Assembly (NCBI GenBank): GCA_004554585.1
Contig: SFLH01000011.1
Coordinates: forward strand, 8,308-72,307
Length of the DNA: 64,000 nt
Origin: Clostridiales bacterium
GTDB taxonomy: Bacteria > Bacillota > Clostridia > Oscillospirales > Oscillospiraceae
Direction of reading: 5' to 3'
Each line of letters begins with the position of its first letter. Positions within the stretch are counted from its first letter, which is position 1. The notes under the pieces were generated by a model. That model was not told the DNA's origin, made no database searches, and saw nothing but the letters and a program-made list of their open reading frames with translations. Both the position numbers and the translations under genes were made by a program. Shown piece by piece: positions 6,433 to 14,805 of this stretch.

Positions 6433-8940
6433 ATGGAACAATACCACGTCACGGGCATGAGCTGTGCCGCCTGCAGTGCCCGGGTGGAGAAGGCGGTGTC
6501 GAAGGTGCCGGGGGTGACGGCCTGCTCGGTGAGCCTTTTGACCAACTCTATGGGGGTAGAAGGCACCGCCTCAGCCCAGGAGATCATCCAGGCGGTCCAG
6601 GATGCTGGGTATGGTGCCTCGGAGAAGGGCAGACAGACTGCCAGCCCGGATCAGGAGGTCTTGGCCGACCATGAGACGCCCGCGCTGAAAAAACGGCTGG
6701 GGTGGTCTCTGGGCTTTCTGGTGGTCCTCATGTACGTTTCCATGGGGCATACCATGTGGGGCTGGCCGCTGCCCTCCTTTTATGCGGGCAACTATGTGGC
6801 CTTAGGCCTGACCCAGCTGCTGCTGACAGCGGCCGTCATGGTCATCAACCAAAAGTTTTTCATCAGCGGGTTTCAGAGCCTCTGGCACCGGTCTCCCAAC
6901 ATGGATACTTTGGTGGCTTTGGGAGCGGCGGCCGCCTTTGGCTACAGCACCTACGCCCTGTTTGCCATGACGGCGGCCCAGGCCGCCGGAGATCAGGCGG
7001 CGGCAATGGGATATGCCATGGACCTGTATTTTGAGTCTGCCGCCATGATCCTCACCCTCATCACCGTGGGAAAACTCCTGGAGGCCCGGGCCAAAGGCAA
7101 GACCACCGATGCCCTGAAGAGCCTCATGGCCCTGGCCCCGAAGACCGCTACTTTGCTGCGGCAGGGGAAAGAGACTGTGGTTGCTGTGGAGCAGGTGGCA
7201 GTTGGGGATCTTTTCGTGGTCAGACCCGGGGAGCACATCCCGGTGGACGGCGTGGTGGTGGAGGGCACCGGCGCAGTGGACGAGGCGGCCCTCACCGGCG
7301 AGAGCATCCCCGTGGACAAGGCCCCAGGGGATACGGTTTCCGCTGCCACGCTGAACCAAGCGGGCTTTCTCACCTGTCGGGCTGCCCGGGTGGGGGAGGA
7401 CACAACCCTGGCCCAGATCATCCAGATGGTCAGTGACGCAGCGGCCACCAAGGCCCCCATTGCCAAGGTGGCCGACCGGGTCTCCGGGGTCTTTGTGCCG
7501 GCGGTGATTGCGGCGGCAGCGATGACCGCAGCGGTCTGGCTGTTGCTGGGCCAGGACGTGGGCTATGCTCTGGCCCGGGGAATCTCCGTGCTGGTGATCT
7601 CCTGCCCCTGTGCTCTGGGCCTGGCCACGCCGGTGGCCATCATGGTGGGCAGCGGCGTGGGCGCCAAGAATGGCATTCTGTTCAAGACTGCCGTCTCCCT
7701 GGAAAACGCCGGCAAGATCCAGATCGTGGTGCTGGATAAGACAGGGACCATCACCGCCGGTCAGCCCCAGGTCACCGACGTTCTGCCCACTGCCGGGGTG
7801 ACGGAAGAGGAACTGCTCACCCTGGCCTATGCCCTGGAGGCCAAAAGCGAACATCCATTGGCCCGGGCCATTCTGCGCCGGGGAGAGGAGATGGAGCTGC
7901 CGCTGGAAGAGGTCACGGACTTTCAGGCTCTGCCCGGCAGTGGCCTGACCGCCCGCTGGCGGGGCGGTACCATTGCCGGGGGCAGCAGCCGCTTTCTGGC
8001 GGGAGCGGTCTCCCCGGAGGCGGCGGCCCAGGCTGAGGCCTTGGCAAGCCAGGGGAAAACCCCCTTGTTCTTTGCCCGGGACGGTGTCCTGGCGGGGATC
8101 ATCGCCGTGGCGGATGTGCTCAAAGAGGACAGCCCCCAGGCCATTCGGGAGCTGCGGGCCATGGGCATCCAGGTGGTCATGCTCACCGGGGACAACCAGG
8201 TGACAGCCCAAGCCATCGGCCGGCAGGCGGGGGTGGACCAGGTGATAGCCGGGGTCCTGCCTGACGGGAAAGAGCGGGTCATCCGCCGGCTCAAGGAGCA
8301 GGGAAGGGTGACCATGGTGGGTGACGGCATCAATGACGCCCCTGCCCTCACCCGGGCGGACCTGGGGATCGCCATCGGGGCGGGGGCCGATGTGGCCATC
8401 GACGCGGCGGATGTGGTGCTGATGCAAAGCCGCCTGAGCGATGTGCCTGCGGCCATCCGGCTCAGCCGCGCCGTGCTGCGCAACATTCACCAGAATCTCT
8501 TCTGGGCCTTCCTGTACAACACCATCGGCATCCCTCTGGCCATGGGCGTTTTTATTCCCCTGGGCCTGACCTTAAATCCCATGTTTGGAGCGGCGGCGAT
8601 GAGCCTGTCCAGTTTTTGTGTTGTCACCAACGCCCTGCGCCTGAATCTGTTCCGGCTGCGGGACGGGGCGAAGGATAAACCCATACACCCCATTCAACTC
8701 ACATTATTAGAAGAAAAGGAGGAAACAGCCATGGAAAAGACCATGAAGATCGAAGGCATGATGTGCACCCACTGTGAGGCCCGGGTGAAAAAGGCCCTGG
8801 AGGCCCTGGACGCAGTGGCCCAGGCCCAGGTCAGCCACACCGACGGCACCGCTGTGGTCACCCTCACCGGCGAGGTGTCTGACCAGGTCCTCAAGCAGGC
8901 GGTGGAGGCCCAGGACTATCCCGTTACCGCCATTGAGTAA
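6433..8940 (+). CDS. copA: Copper-exporting P1B-type ATPase CopA with N- and C-terminal metal-binding domains
   Basis: An 835-residue Cu(I) exporter. It has an N-terminal HMA domain (GMSCAACSARVEKAV, residues 10-24), the membrane CPC motif at C391-P392-C393, and the phosphorylation motif DKTGT at D435. TGES is the actuator loop, SEHPL is in the nucleotide domain, and GDGINDAP is the hinge. After the last membrane helices an extra HMA domain (GMMCTHCEARVKKAL) occupies residues 767-835. A C-terminal HMA domain is unusual for bacterial CopA. A strong ribosome binding site and ATG lie exactly at its boundary, so it is probably also made as a separate protein. The gene is co-transcribed with csoR and is expected to be copper-induced. 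Confidence 0.93.
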   Translation: MEQYHVTGMSCAACSARVEKAVSKVPGVTACSVSLLTNSMGVEGTASAQEIIQAVQDAGYGASEKGRQTASPDQEVLADHETPALKKRLGWSLGFLVVLMYVSMGHTMWGWPLPSFYAGNYVALGLTQLLLTAAVMVINQKFFISGFQSLWHRSPNMDTLVALGAAAAFGYSTYALFAMTAAQAAGDQAAAMGYAMDLYFESAAMILTLITVGKLLEARAKGKTTDALKSLMALAPKTATLLRQGKETVVAVEQVAVGDLFVVRPGEHIPVDGVVVEGTGAVDEAALTGESIPVDKAPGDTVSAATLNQAGFLTCRAARVGEDTTLAQIIQMVSDAAATKAPIAKVADRVSGVFVPAVIAAAAMTAAVWLLLGQDVGYALARGISVLVISCPCALGLATPVAIMVGSGVGAKNGILFKTAVSLENAGKIQIVVLDKTGTITAGQPQVTDVLPTAGVTEEELLTLAYALEAKSEHPLARAILRRGEEMELPLEEVTDFQALPGSGLTARWRGGTIAGGSSRFLAGAVSPEAAAQAEALASQGKTPLFFARDGVLAGIIAVADVLKEDSPQAIRELRAMGIQVVMLTGDNQVTAQAIGRQAGVDQVIAGVLPDGKERVIRRLKEQGRVTMVGDGINDAPALTRADLGIAIGAGADVAIDAADVVLMQSRLSDVPAAIRLSRAVLRNIHQNLFWAFLYNTIGIPLAMGVFIPLGLTLNPMFGAAAMSLSSFCVVTNALRLNLFRLRDGAKDKPIHPIQLTLLEEKEETAMEKTMKIEGMMCTHCEARVKKALEALDAVAQAQVSHTDGTAVVTLTGEVSDQVLKQAVEAQDYPVTAIE
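8731..8940 (+). CDS. Nested in-frame CopZ-like copper chaperone (internal start in copA)
   Basis: The ATG at 8731 is in frame with copA. AAAAGGAGG (8714-8722) lies eight bases before it, a better ribosome binding site than most genes here. Starting there gives a complete 69-residue HMA protein of CopZ size, with the Cu-binding MMCTHC near its N-terminus. The sequence just before it (LLEEKEET) is a linker, so the domain boundary and the start coincide. E. coli copA is known to yield a CopZ-like product by frameshifting; here the evidence points to internal initiation. Whether both products form is an inference. Confidence 0.6.
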   Translation: MEKTMKIEGMMCTHCEARVKKALEALDAVAQAQVSHTDGTAVVTLTGEVSDQVLKQAVEAQDYPVTAIE

Positions 8941-8960
8941 CTGCCCCGACGGAGAAAAAG

Positions 8961-8999
8961 GGACCTGCCCCGAAGAAAATGCTTCGGGGCAGGTCCTTT
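8961..8999 (+). terminator. Terminator of the csoR-copA operon
   Basis: A perfect 15-bp stem (GGACCTGCCCCGAAG, loop AAAATG) is followed by TTT. Confidence 0.85.
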
Positions 9000-9018
9000 C
9001 TGCAAACTGGCGCCGACA

Positions 9019-9056
9019 AAAAACAGGCAGACACTCCGGACGGAGCGCTGCCTGTT
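9019..9056 (-). terminator. Terminator of the CorC-like gene
   Basis: On the minus strand, AACAGGCAG pairs with CTGCCTGTT around an inner CTCCG/CGGAG stem and is followed by TTTT. Confidence 0.75.
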
Positions 9057-9068
9057 TCATGGCGCAGG

Positions 9069-10331
9069 TCATTTTTCCTCTTCCTCGTCCGAGGGAATCA
9101 CCGCCACGCGGATCTCCAGGATTCGCCGGTGGTCCACCCGGGTGACGGTTACGTCGAGGTTTTCGTAGGTGAAGTGGTCGCCCTCTACCGGGACGCGGCC
9201 CAGCTGTTCCAGCACCCAGCCGCTGATAGAGGCCGAGTCGATGTCCACAGCCCGCAGAGAGAAGCGGTCGAACAGATCGTCCAGACTGGCGGAACAGGAG
9301 ATTAGATAGCTGCCGTCCTCCTGGGGCTTGAACTCCTCGATGACCTCGTCGTGCTCATCCCAGATCTCACCCACCAGTTCCTCCAGAATGTCCTCCATGG
9401 TGACAATGCCCATGGTGCCGCCGTACTCATCCACCACCACCGCCATGTGGGCCTTGCGCACCTGAAGCAGACGGAGTAGATCGGAAATCTTTGCGGTGCC
9501 TGTGGTGTAAAAGACCTTGCTGATGAGGCTGGTGATATCCGTGTGGTTGTGGTACCGGGCGGAGAAGAAGTCCTTCTCATGGACCACACCGATGATGTTG
9601 TCGATGGAGGTGTGGTAGACGGGAATGCGGGAGTAGCCGTTTTCGGCAAATAGGACGGCGAACTCCTCCATGGTGATGGTGTCCGGGGCGGCCACAATGT
9701 CCACCCGGGGCGTGAGAATCTCTTCCACTTCCATGTCGTTAAACTCGATGGCGGCGCGGATCAGTTCACTTTCGTGGTGCTCCAGCCCACCCTCGCTTTC
9801 GGCCTCTTCCACCATGGTGATGAGCTCTTCTTCGGTGATGCCCTCCTCTTCCGAGGAGTGGAAGAGCTTGATAGCAGCTTTCTGGAACAGGCCGAAGAAC
9901 AACTGCAGGGGAGTGAGAACGATCAGGCAGATCCGCAGGGCGGGCGCGGCCCGCATGCAGAATTTCTCTGCCTGGTCATTGGCCAGGGTCTTGGGGGTGA
10001 TTTCCCCAAAAATCAGCACCACAACGGTGAGGATGATGGTAGAAGAGGCTGGGCCGTAGACCGGTCCCAACAGTTTGGTAAACAGGACGGTGCCCAGCGT
10101 CGCGGCGGTCAGGTTGACGATGTTGTTGCCGATGAGGATACAGGAGAGAACTTTGTCATACTGTTCCAGCAGAACCAGGGCTTTCTTCGCCCGCAGGTTC
10201 CCATCGTCCGCTTTGCTTTTCAGCCGGAGCTTGTTGACAGAAGAGAAGGCGGTCTCCGTGGAGGAACACCAGGCGGAAAGAGCCACCAGAATGATCAGGA
10301 TCACGATAATTGCTATACAGGTACTGTCCAT
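9069..10331 (-). CDS. CNNM/CorC-HlyC family membrane protein (DUF21, CBS pair, CorC domain)
   Basis: A 420-residue protein with the full family architecture: a DUF21/CNNM membrane domain at residues 1 to about 185 (SSTETAFSSVNKLRLK, then GEITPKTLA), a CBS pair at about 205-325 (FNDMEVEEILTPRVDI, VVDEYGGTMGIVTMEDILEELVGEI), and a C-terminal CorC_HlyC domain ending in an acidic tail. Family members are linked to magnesium or cobalt efflux and sodium-coupled Mg2+ transport; the older name hemolysin is misleading. It is flanked by its own terminator and is probably transcribed alone. The substrate is inferred from the family. Confidence 0.88.
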   Translation of the reverse strand: MDSTCIAIIVILIILVALSAWCSSTETAFSSVNKLRLKSKADDGNLRAKKALVLLEQYDKVLSCILIGNNIVNLTAATLGTVLFTKLLGPVYGPASSTIILTVVVLIFGEITPKTLANDQAEKFCMRAAPALRICLIVLTPLQLFFGLFQKAAIKLFHSSEEEGITEEELITMVEEAESEGGLEHHESELIRAAIEFNDMEVEEILTPRVDIVAAPDTITMEEFAVLFAENGYSRIPVYHTSIDNIIGVVHEKDFFSARYHNHTDITSLISKVFYTTGTAKISDLLRLLQVRKAHMAVVVDEYGGTMGIVTMEDILEELVGEIWDEHDEVIEEFKPQEDGSYLISCSASLDDLFDRFSLRAVDIDSASISGWVLEQLGRVPVEGDHFTYENLDVTVTRVDHRRILEIRVAVIPSDEEEEK

Positions 10332-10516
10332 AAGGGACGCATCATCTCAGCTTTCCACATAAATTCTTTGCCGCCCCGGTGCGGGGGCAGACGGGTATCG
10401 CAATTCTAATGAGTCTACCATCGCCCTTACCATACCACATCCCCAGAGGGATTGCAAGAAAAGAAGCGAAAAAGGGCTCCGCCGCCGCGCTGCCCTGGAC
10501 GAAGACCATGCCGGAC

Positions 10517-10545
10517 TTTACTTTCTGTCGGCTTTATGCTATGAT
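10517..10545 (+). promoter_or_regulatory. Promoter of the DUF4330 gene
   Basis: -35 TTTACT (10517-10522) and -10 TATGAT (10540-10545) with a 17-base spacer. Confidence 0.65.
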
Positions 10546-10584
10546 ACAATGGTTTCCAAGAAACCGCGAACAACGGAGGTCACT

Positions 10585-11121
10585 ATGAGCATCATCGATA
10601 AAAAAGGAAAGCTATTTGGAAAGCTGAATATCATTGATTTGATCGCCATCGTGCTGATTCTGGCCGTACTGGCGTTGATTGCCTATAAGCTGCTGGACGG
10701 AAAGTCCGGTGGTCTGAGCAGCGGCGGACAGTCTATTGTCTACACCGTGGAAGTCAAGGGTGTGGAGCCGGAAGTCTACGAGAACATCAAGCAGGAGCTG
10801 CCCAGCCAGCTGATGGCCGCGGACAAGCTTCTGGACGCCTACGTCACCGATGTCCAGGCCACCCCGGTGGAGAACACCACCTACACCATGGCCTGGGACA
10901 GCAACCTGAGCAAAGAGACCATGACCTGGGTGGAGGCGGGGACCTACAATCTCGTCTTTACCATCGAAGCAAACATTACCAACACCTTAACCAGTGAGCT
11001 GGGCACCCAGGAGATCCGGGTGGGCAAGACCCACATTGTGAAGACGACAACCTTTGAACTGGAGGGCGGCGTCATCACCAGCTGTGAGCGGCAGGATTTG
11101 GAGACTGCCAGCGGCCAGTAA
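10585..11121 (+). CDS. DUF4330 family membrane-anchored protein
   Basis: A 178-residue protein with one N-terminal membrane helix (about residues 15-35, IIDLIAIVLILAVLALIAYKLL). It opens with MSIIDKKGKLFGKLNIIDL, which matches the DUF4330 family. The remainder is a beta-rich domain outside the membrane, with no catalytic motif visible. The ATG at 10585 follows CGGAGG; a longer reading frame from 10549 has no ribosome binding site. It has its own promoter and a strong terminator. The family has no assigned function that I know of; in Clostridia such proteins often sit near envelope or polysaccharide genes, which is not the case here. Confidence 0.8.
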   Translation: MSIIDKKGKLFGKLNIIDLIAIVLILAVLALIAYKLLDGKSGGLSSGGQSIVYTVEVKGVEPEVYENIKQELPSQLMAADKLLDAYVTDVQATPVENTTYTMAWDSNLSKETMTWVEAGTYNLVFTIEANITNTLTSELGTQEIRVGKTHIVKTTTFELEGGVITSCERQDLETASGQ

Positions 11122-11146
11122 AAGAGAACCCATGTTTTGACCGAGA

Positions 11147-11178
11147 GACCCGGCGGGTGGACCACCCGCCGGGTCTTT
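11147..11178 (+). terminator. Terminator after the DUF4330 gene
   Basis: A perfect palindrome, GACCCGGCGGGTGG and its complement, is followed by TTT. Confidence 0.8.
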
Positions 11179-11245
11179 GGCGTGCTGTGGGGTGGGACGG
11201 TCCCAAGGGGGAGCCCCGCCCTCCCATGGAGAGGAAAGAAAAGGT

Positions 11246-11274
11246 TTGCCAAACCGGGGAAAAGCAGGTATACT
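11246..11274 (+). promoter_or_regulatory. Promoter of the RNA methyltransferase gene
   Basis: -35 TTGCCA (11246-11251) and -10 TATACT (11269-11274), 17 bases apart. Confidence 0.7.
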
Positions 11275-11310
11275 CTTTACGGCAAACGCCGGAGAAGGAG
11301 GAACTGCCCC

Positions 11311-12483
11311 ATGGAAAAACTGACCTTTGTGATCCCCACCTTGTTGGGTGTGGAGGGCTTGACCGCCGAGGAACTGCGCCGTATGGGCATGGAAGGGGTC
11401 CGCGCGGAAAATGGCCGGGTGTTCTGCCAAGGGGGCCCCGGGGACATTCCCCGGCTCAACCTTCGTCTGCGCACCGGAGAACGGGTCCTGGTGCAGTTGG
11501 GGACCTTTCCGGCTGTGACCTTTGAGGAACTCTTTCAGGGGACCCAGGCCTTGCCATGGGAGGACTTCATTCCCCGGGGTGGGGCGTTTCCCGTCAAAGG
11601 CTTCAGCCTCAACTCCGCCCTGCACAGCGTGCCGGCCTGCCAATCCATTGTGAAAAAGGCCGTGGCCACCCGGCTGGGACGGATCTACCACCAGAACACC
11701 CTGCCTGAGGACGGGCCGGTCTACCAGATTCAGTTTTCTCTCATGAAGGACGTGGCGTCCCTGCTGCTGGACACCACAGGTCCTGGTCTATACAAACGCG
11801 GCTACCGCGCGGTGGGGGTGGCCGCCCCTCTGCGGGAGACCCTGGCCGCTGCCTTGGTGATGCTCTCCGGCTATCGGGGGAAAGATCCCTTCTGCGACCC
11901 CTTCTGCGGCTCGGGGACCATTGTGATCGAGGCGGCTCTCATTGCCAAAAACCGTGCCCCCGGCCTCAACCGCACCTTTTCTGCCCAGAAGTGGGCCTGG
12001 CTGCCCTCCCAGACTTGGGTGGACGGGGCCGGAGAGGCCATGGACTTGGAGTACGATGGCGACTATGATATCTGGGGCGGGGACATTGACCCCGGTGCGG
12101 TGGCCATCGCCCGAGATAACGCGGTGAAAGCCGATGTGGAGGACCTGGTCCGCTTCTCCCAAGCAGATGCCCGAACTTTTTCCCGGCAGGAGCCCTACGG
12201 CCGGGTGGTCACCAATCCGCCCTATGGAGAGCGGCTGATGGAACGGCGCCAGGCGGAGGAACTTTACCGGGATTTTGGCAGGGCGGTGCAAGGACTGCCA
12301 ACAGGATGGCGCTTAAACATCCTCTCCTCCCACACAGAATTTGAACGGACCTTTGGGCGGAGCGCCCAAAAAAAGCGCAAGCTTTACAACGGGATGCTCA
12401 AGTGCGACCTCTTTCAATACGATAAAAACAATAGAGGAAGCGGCGAAAAGAAGCCCTTTGGGAGGGAAACGAAGAGGGGTTGA
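11311..12483 (+). CDS. THUMP-domain class I RNA methyltransferase (RlmL N-terminal / YpsC type)
   Basis: A 390-residue SAM-dependent methyltransferase of 23S rRNA guanine-N2 type. An N-terminal ferredoxin-like and THUMP region (residues 1 to about 160) precedes a Rossmann methyltransferase domain. Motifs include the SAM-binding FCDPFCGSGTIVIEAALIA and the catalytic VVTNPPYGERL (NPPY). The C-terminal tail is basic (KKRKLYNG, then a lysine- and arginine-rich end), as expected for rRNA binding. The ATG at 11311 follows AAGGAGG; upstream in-frame starts fall before the promoter. It matches B. subtilis YpsC-type proteins in length. The exact rRNA target is inferred from the family. Confidence 0.87.
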   Translation: MEKLTFVIPTLLGVEGLTAEELRRMGMEGVRAENGRVFCQGGPGDIPRLNLRLRTGERVLVQLGTFPAVTFEELFQGTQALPWEDFIPRGGAFPVKGFSLNSALHSVPACQSIVKKAVATRLGRIYHQNTLPEDGPVYQIQFSLMKDVASLLLDTTGPGLYKRGYRAVGVAAPLRETLAAALVMLSGYRGKDPFCDPFCGSGTIVIEAALIAKNRAPGLNRTFSAQKWAWLPSQTWVDGAGEAMDLEYDGDYDIWGGDIDPGAVAIARDNAVKADVEDLVRFSQADARTFSRQEPYGRVVTNPPYGERLMERRQAEELYRDFGRAVQGLPTGWRLNILSSHTEFERTFGRSAQKKRKLYNGMLKCDLFQYDKNNRGSGEKKPFGRETKRG

Positions 12484-12562
12484 AAAATTGCACAAAAAAG
12501 GGCTGTAATTCTCCCTCCTTTTCAGAAATTTCAATGTTGCGCAATTGGCACAAGGAAGGTAT

Positions 12563-12568
12563 TATAAT
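12563..12568 (+). promoter_or_regulatory. -10 element of the groESL promoter
   Basis: A consensus TATAAT lies eight bases before the CIRCE operator. A clear -35 at 17-18 bases is not seen; TTGCGC at 12537-12542 would give a 20-base spacer. Confidence 0.6.
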
Positions 12569-12575
12569 ACTTGTG

Positions 12576-12602
12576 TTAGCACTCCTGGAAAAAGAGTGCT
12601 AA
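12576..12602 (+). promoter_or_regulatory. CIRCE operator (HrcA binding site)
   Basis: A perfect TTAGCACTC-N9-GAGTGCTAA inverted repeat sits between the -10 and groES. This is the classical HrcA heat-shock repressor site, so groES-groEL is heat-inducible. Confidence 0.97.
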
Positions 12603-12652
12603 GTAAATCGAAAAAAACAATTTGAACATAGACTCGAAGGAGGAACCTCAAC

Positions 12653-12940
12653 ATGACATTGAAACCTCTGGCTGACCGCGTTGTCATCAAGCGCCTGGAA
12701 GCAGAAGAAACCACCAAAGGCGGCATCATCCTTACCGCTGCTGCCAAGGAAAAGCCCGACCTATCCGTTGTGGTGGCCGTTGGCCCCGGCGGTCTGGTGG
12801 ACGGCAAGGAAGTCAAGATGATCCTCAAGCCCGGCGACAAGGTCATCACCAGCAAGTACATGGGCACCGAGGTGAAGATCGACGGCGAGCAGCTGACCAT
12901 CGTCAAGCAGAGTGACGTGGTCGCCATTGTGGAAGATTGA
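12653..12940 (+). CDS. groES: Co-chaperonin GroES (Cpn10)
   Basis: A 95-residue co-chaperonin that caps GroEL as a heptameric lid. It begins MTLKPLADRVVIKRLEAEE and contains the mobile loop with GGIILTAAAKEKPD, where IIL is the GroEL-contacting tripeptide. Length and the C-terminal segment LTIVKQSDVVAIVED are normal for the family. It follows a CIRCE operator and precedes groEL by 39 bases, forming the usual heat-shock operon. AAGGAGG lies eight bases upstream of the ATG. Confidence 0.97.
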   Translation: MTLKPLADRVVIKRLEAEETTKGGIILTAAAKEKPDLSVVVAVGPGGLVDGKEVKMILKPGDKVITSKYMGTEVKIDGEQLTIVKQSDVVAIVED

Positions 12941-12979
12941 TTCGTTTCATCGCTTGTTTGAAAAAGGAGAAGATATAGT

Positions 12980-14617
12980 ATGGCAAAGATGCTTAGTTAT
13001 GGAGAAGAAGCTCGTCAGGCCCTGGAGCGGGGCGTTGACAAGCTGGCCAATACCGTTAAAGTTACCCTGGGCCCCAAGGGCCGCAACGTGGTGCTGTGGA
13101 GAGCTTATGGCACCCCCCTGGTCACCAACGACGGCGTGACCATCGCCAAGGAGATCGAGCTGGAGGACCCCTTTGAGAACATGGGTGCCCAGATGGTCAA
13201 GGAAGTTTCCACCAAGACCAACGACGTGGCCGGCGACGGCACCACCACCGCCACCCTGCTGGCCCAGGCCATCATCCACGAGGGCCTGAAGAACCTGGTG
13301 GCAGGCGCCAACCCCGTGGTGATGAACAAGGGCATGGCCAAGGCTACCAAGGTGGCTGTGGAGACCATCCAGAAGAATTCCCAGCCCGTCAATGGCAGCG
13401 AGGACATCGCCCGCGTGGGCACCGTCTCCTCCGGCGACGAGAAGATCGGTTCCCTGATTGCCGAGGCCATGGAAAAGGTGGGCTCTGACGGCGTGATCAC
13501 CGTGGAGGAGTCCAAGACCGCTGAGACCTACAGCGAAGTGGTCGAGGGCATGCAGGTGGACCGCGGCTTCCTCTCCCCCTATATGGTCACCGATACCGAG
13601 AAGATGGAGGCCGTCCTGGACGATCCCCTCATCCTGCTCACCGATAAGAAGATCAGCAACATCCAGGAGATCATCCCCGTTCTTGAGCAGGTCATCCAGG
13701 CCGGCAAGAAGCTGCTGATCATGGCCGAGGATGTGGAGGGCGAGGCTCTGTCCACCCTGCTGGTCAACAAGCTCCGCGGCACCCTGAGCGTGCTGTGCGT
13801 CAAGGCCCCCGGCTTCGGCGACCGCCGCAAGGAGATGCTGCAGGACATCGCCATCCTCACTGGTGCCACCGTCATCTCCAGCGACTACGGCCTGGAGCTG
13901 CACAACACCTCCATGGAGCACCTGGGCACCGCCCGTCAGGTGAAGGCCGGCAAGGAGACCACCATCATTGTCGACGGCGGCGGCGATCCCGCAGCCATCA
14001 AGGAGCGCACTCAGATGATCCGCAACGAGTTCGAGCGCTCCACCTCCGAGTATGACCGCGAGAAGCTCCAGGAGCGTCTGGCTCGTCTGGCCGGCGGTGT
14101 GGCCGTCATCCGTGTGGGTGCTGCCACCGAGACCGAGATGAAGGAGAAGAAGCTGCGCATCGAGGACGCCCTGAACGCCACCCGCGCTGCGGTGGAGGAA
14201 GGCATCGTGGCCGGCGGCGGCACTGCCTATGTCAACGCCATCCCCGAGATCGAGAAGCTGGTGGACACCGTGGAAGGGGACGAGAAGACTGGCGTGCAGA
14301 TCATCGCCCGTGCCCTGACCGCTCCTCTGCGTCAGATTGCCACCAACGCTGGTCTGGATGCCTCCGTCATCCTGGAGAAGGTCAAGAGCAGCGGCCAGGT
14401 GGGCTATGGCTTTGACGCCTATAAGGAGATTTACTGCGACATGATCGCCAACGGCATCGTCGACCCCACCAAGGTCACCCGTTCCGCGCTGGAGAACGCC
14501 GCTTCCATCTCCGCCATGCTGCTGACCACCGAGGCTCTGGTGGGCGACCGCCTGCAGCCCCCCTCCGCCACCGGCGCCGGCATGCCCGCTGCCGACATGA
14601 GCGGGGCCATGTACTAA
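12980..14617 (+). CDS. groEL: Chaperonin GroEL (Cpn60)
   Basis: A 545-residue ATP-dependent folding chaperonin. Equatorial motifs are intact: VTLGPKGRNVVL, NDGVTIAKEIEL and AGDGTTTATLLAQA (ATP site, with the catalytic Asp in DGTTT). Apical and hinge segments follow in normal order, with KAPGFGDRRKEML and EEGIVAGGG. The C-terminus ends SGAMY and lacks the Gly-Gly-Met repeat of E. coli. The segment VVLWRAYGTP has a tryptophan where an acidic residue is common. It is the second gene of the CIRCE-controlled operon. Confidence 0.97.
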   Translation: MAKMLSYGEEARQALERGVDKLANTVKVTLGPKGRNVVLWRAYGTPLVTNDGVTIAKEIELEDPFENMGAQMVKEVSTKTNDVAGDGTTTATLLAQAIIHEGLKNLVAGANPVVMNKGMAKATKVAVETIQKNSQPVNGSEDIARVGTVSSGDEKIGSLIAEAMEKVGSDGVITVEESKTAETYSEVVEGMQVDRGFLSPYMVTDTEKMEAVLDDPLILLTDKKISNIQEIIPVLEQVIQAGKKLLIMAEDVEGEALSTLLVNKLRGTLSVLCVKAPGFGDRRKEMLQDIAILTGATVISSDYGLELHNTSMEHLGTARQVKAGKETTIIVDGGGDPAAIKERTQMIRNEFERSTSEYDREKLQERLARLAGGVAVIRVGAATETEMKEKKLRIEDALNATRAAVEEGIVAGGGTAYVNAIPEIEKLVDTVEGDEKTGVQIIARALTAPLRQIATNAGLDASVILEKVKSSGQVGYGFDAYKEIYCDMIANGIVDPTKVTRSALENAASISAMLLTTEALVGDRLQPPSATGAGMPAADMSGAMY

Positions 14618-14654
14618 GATACCCCACGGCGGCGAGGATTCGTCGGTCCGTACC

Positions 14655-14684
14655 AAAGACGCACCGAGGTTTCGGTGCGTCTTT
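14655..14684 (+). terminator. Terminator of groES-groEL
   Basis: AAAGACGCACCGA pairs with TCGGTGCGTCTTT around a GGTT loop. Only three T residues follow. Confidence 0.7.
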
Positions 14685-14705
14685 GCCGTGCCAGAGAAAA
14701 GATAG

Positions 14706-14734
14706 GTGCAACCCCTTTCCCGGTGTGCTATAAT
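14706..14734 (+). promoter_or_regulatory. Promoter of the six-gene peptidase-to-GTPase operon
   Basis: A consensus -10 TATAAT (14729-14734) with a weak -35 GTGCAA (14706-14711) 17 bases upstream. Confidence 0.6.
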
Positions 14735-14805
14735 AACCACAAGCGACGAAATTAGATCAGGCAGAGGATTCCTTCTGCCGCCATTGTAATAGAGGAGGAA
14801 TGCCA

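Noticed and set aside
12947..14740. 597-codon minus-strand open frame opposite groEL
   Set aside because: Antisense shadow of a highly conserved gene; composition is His/Gly/Leu-rich without motifs.
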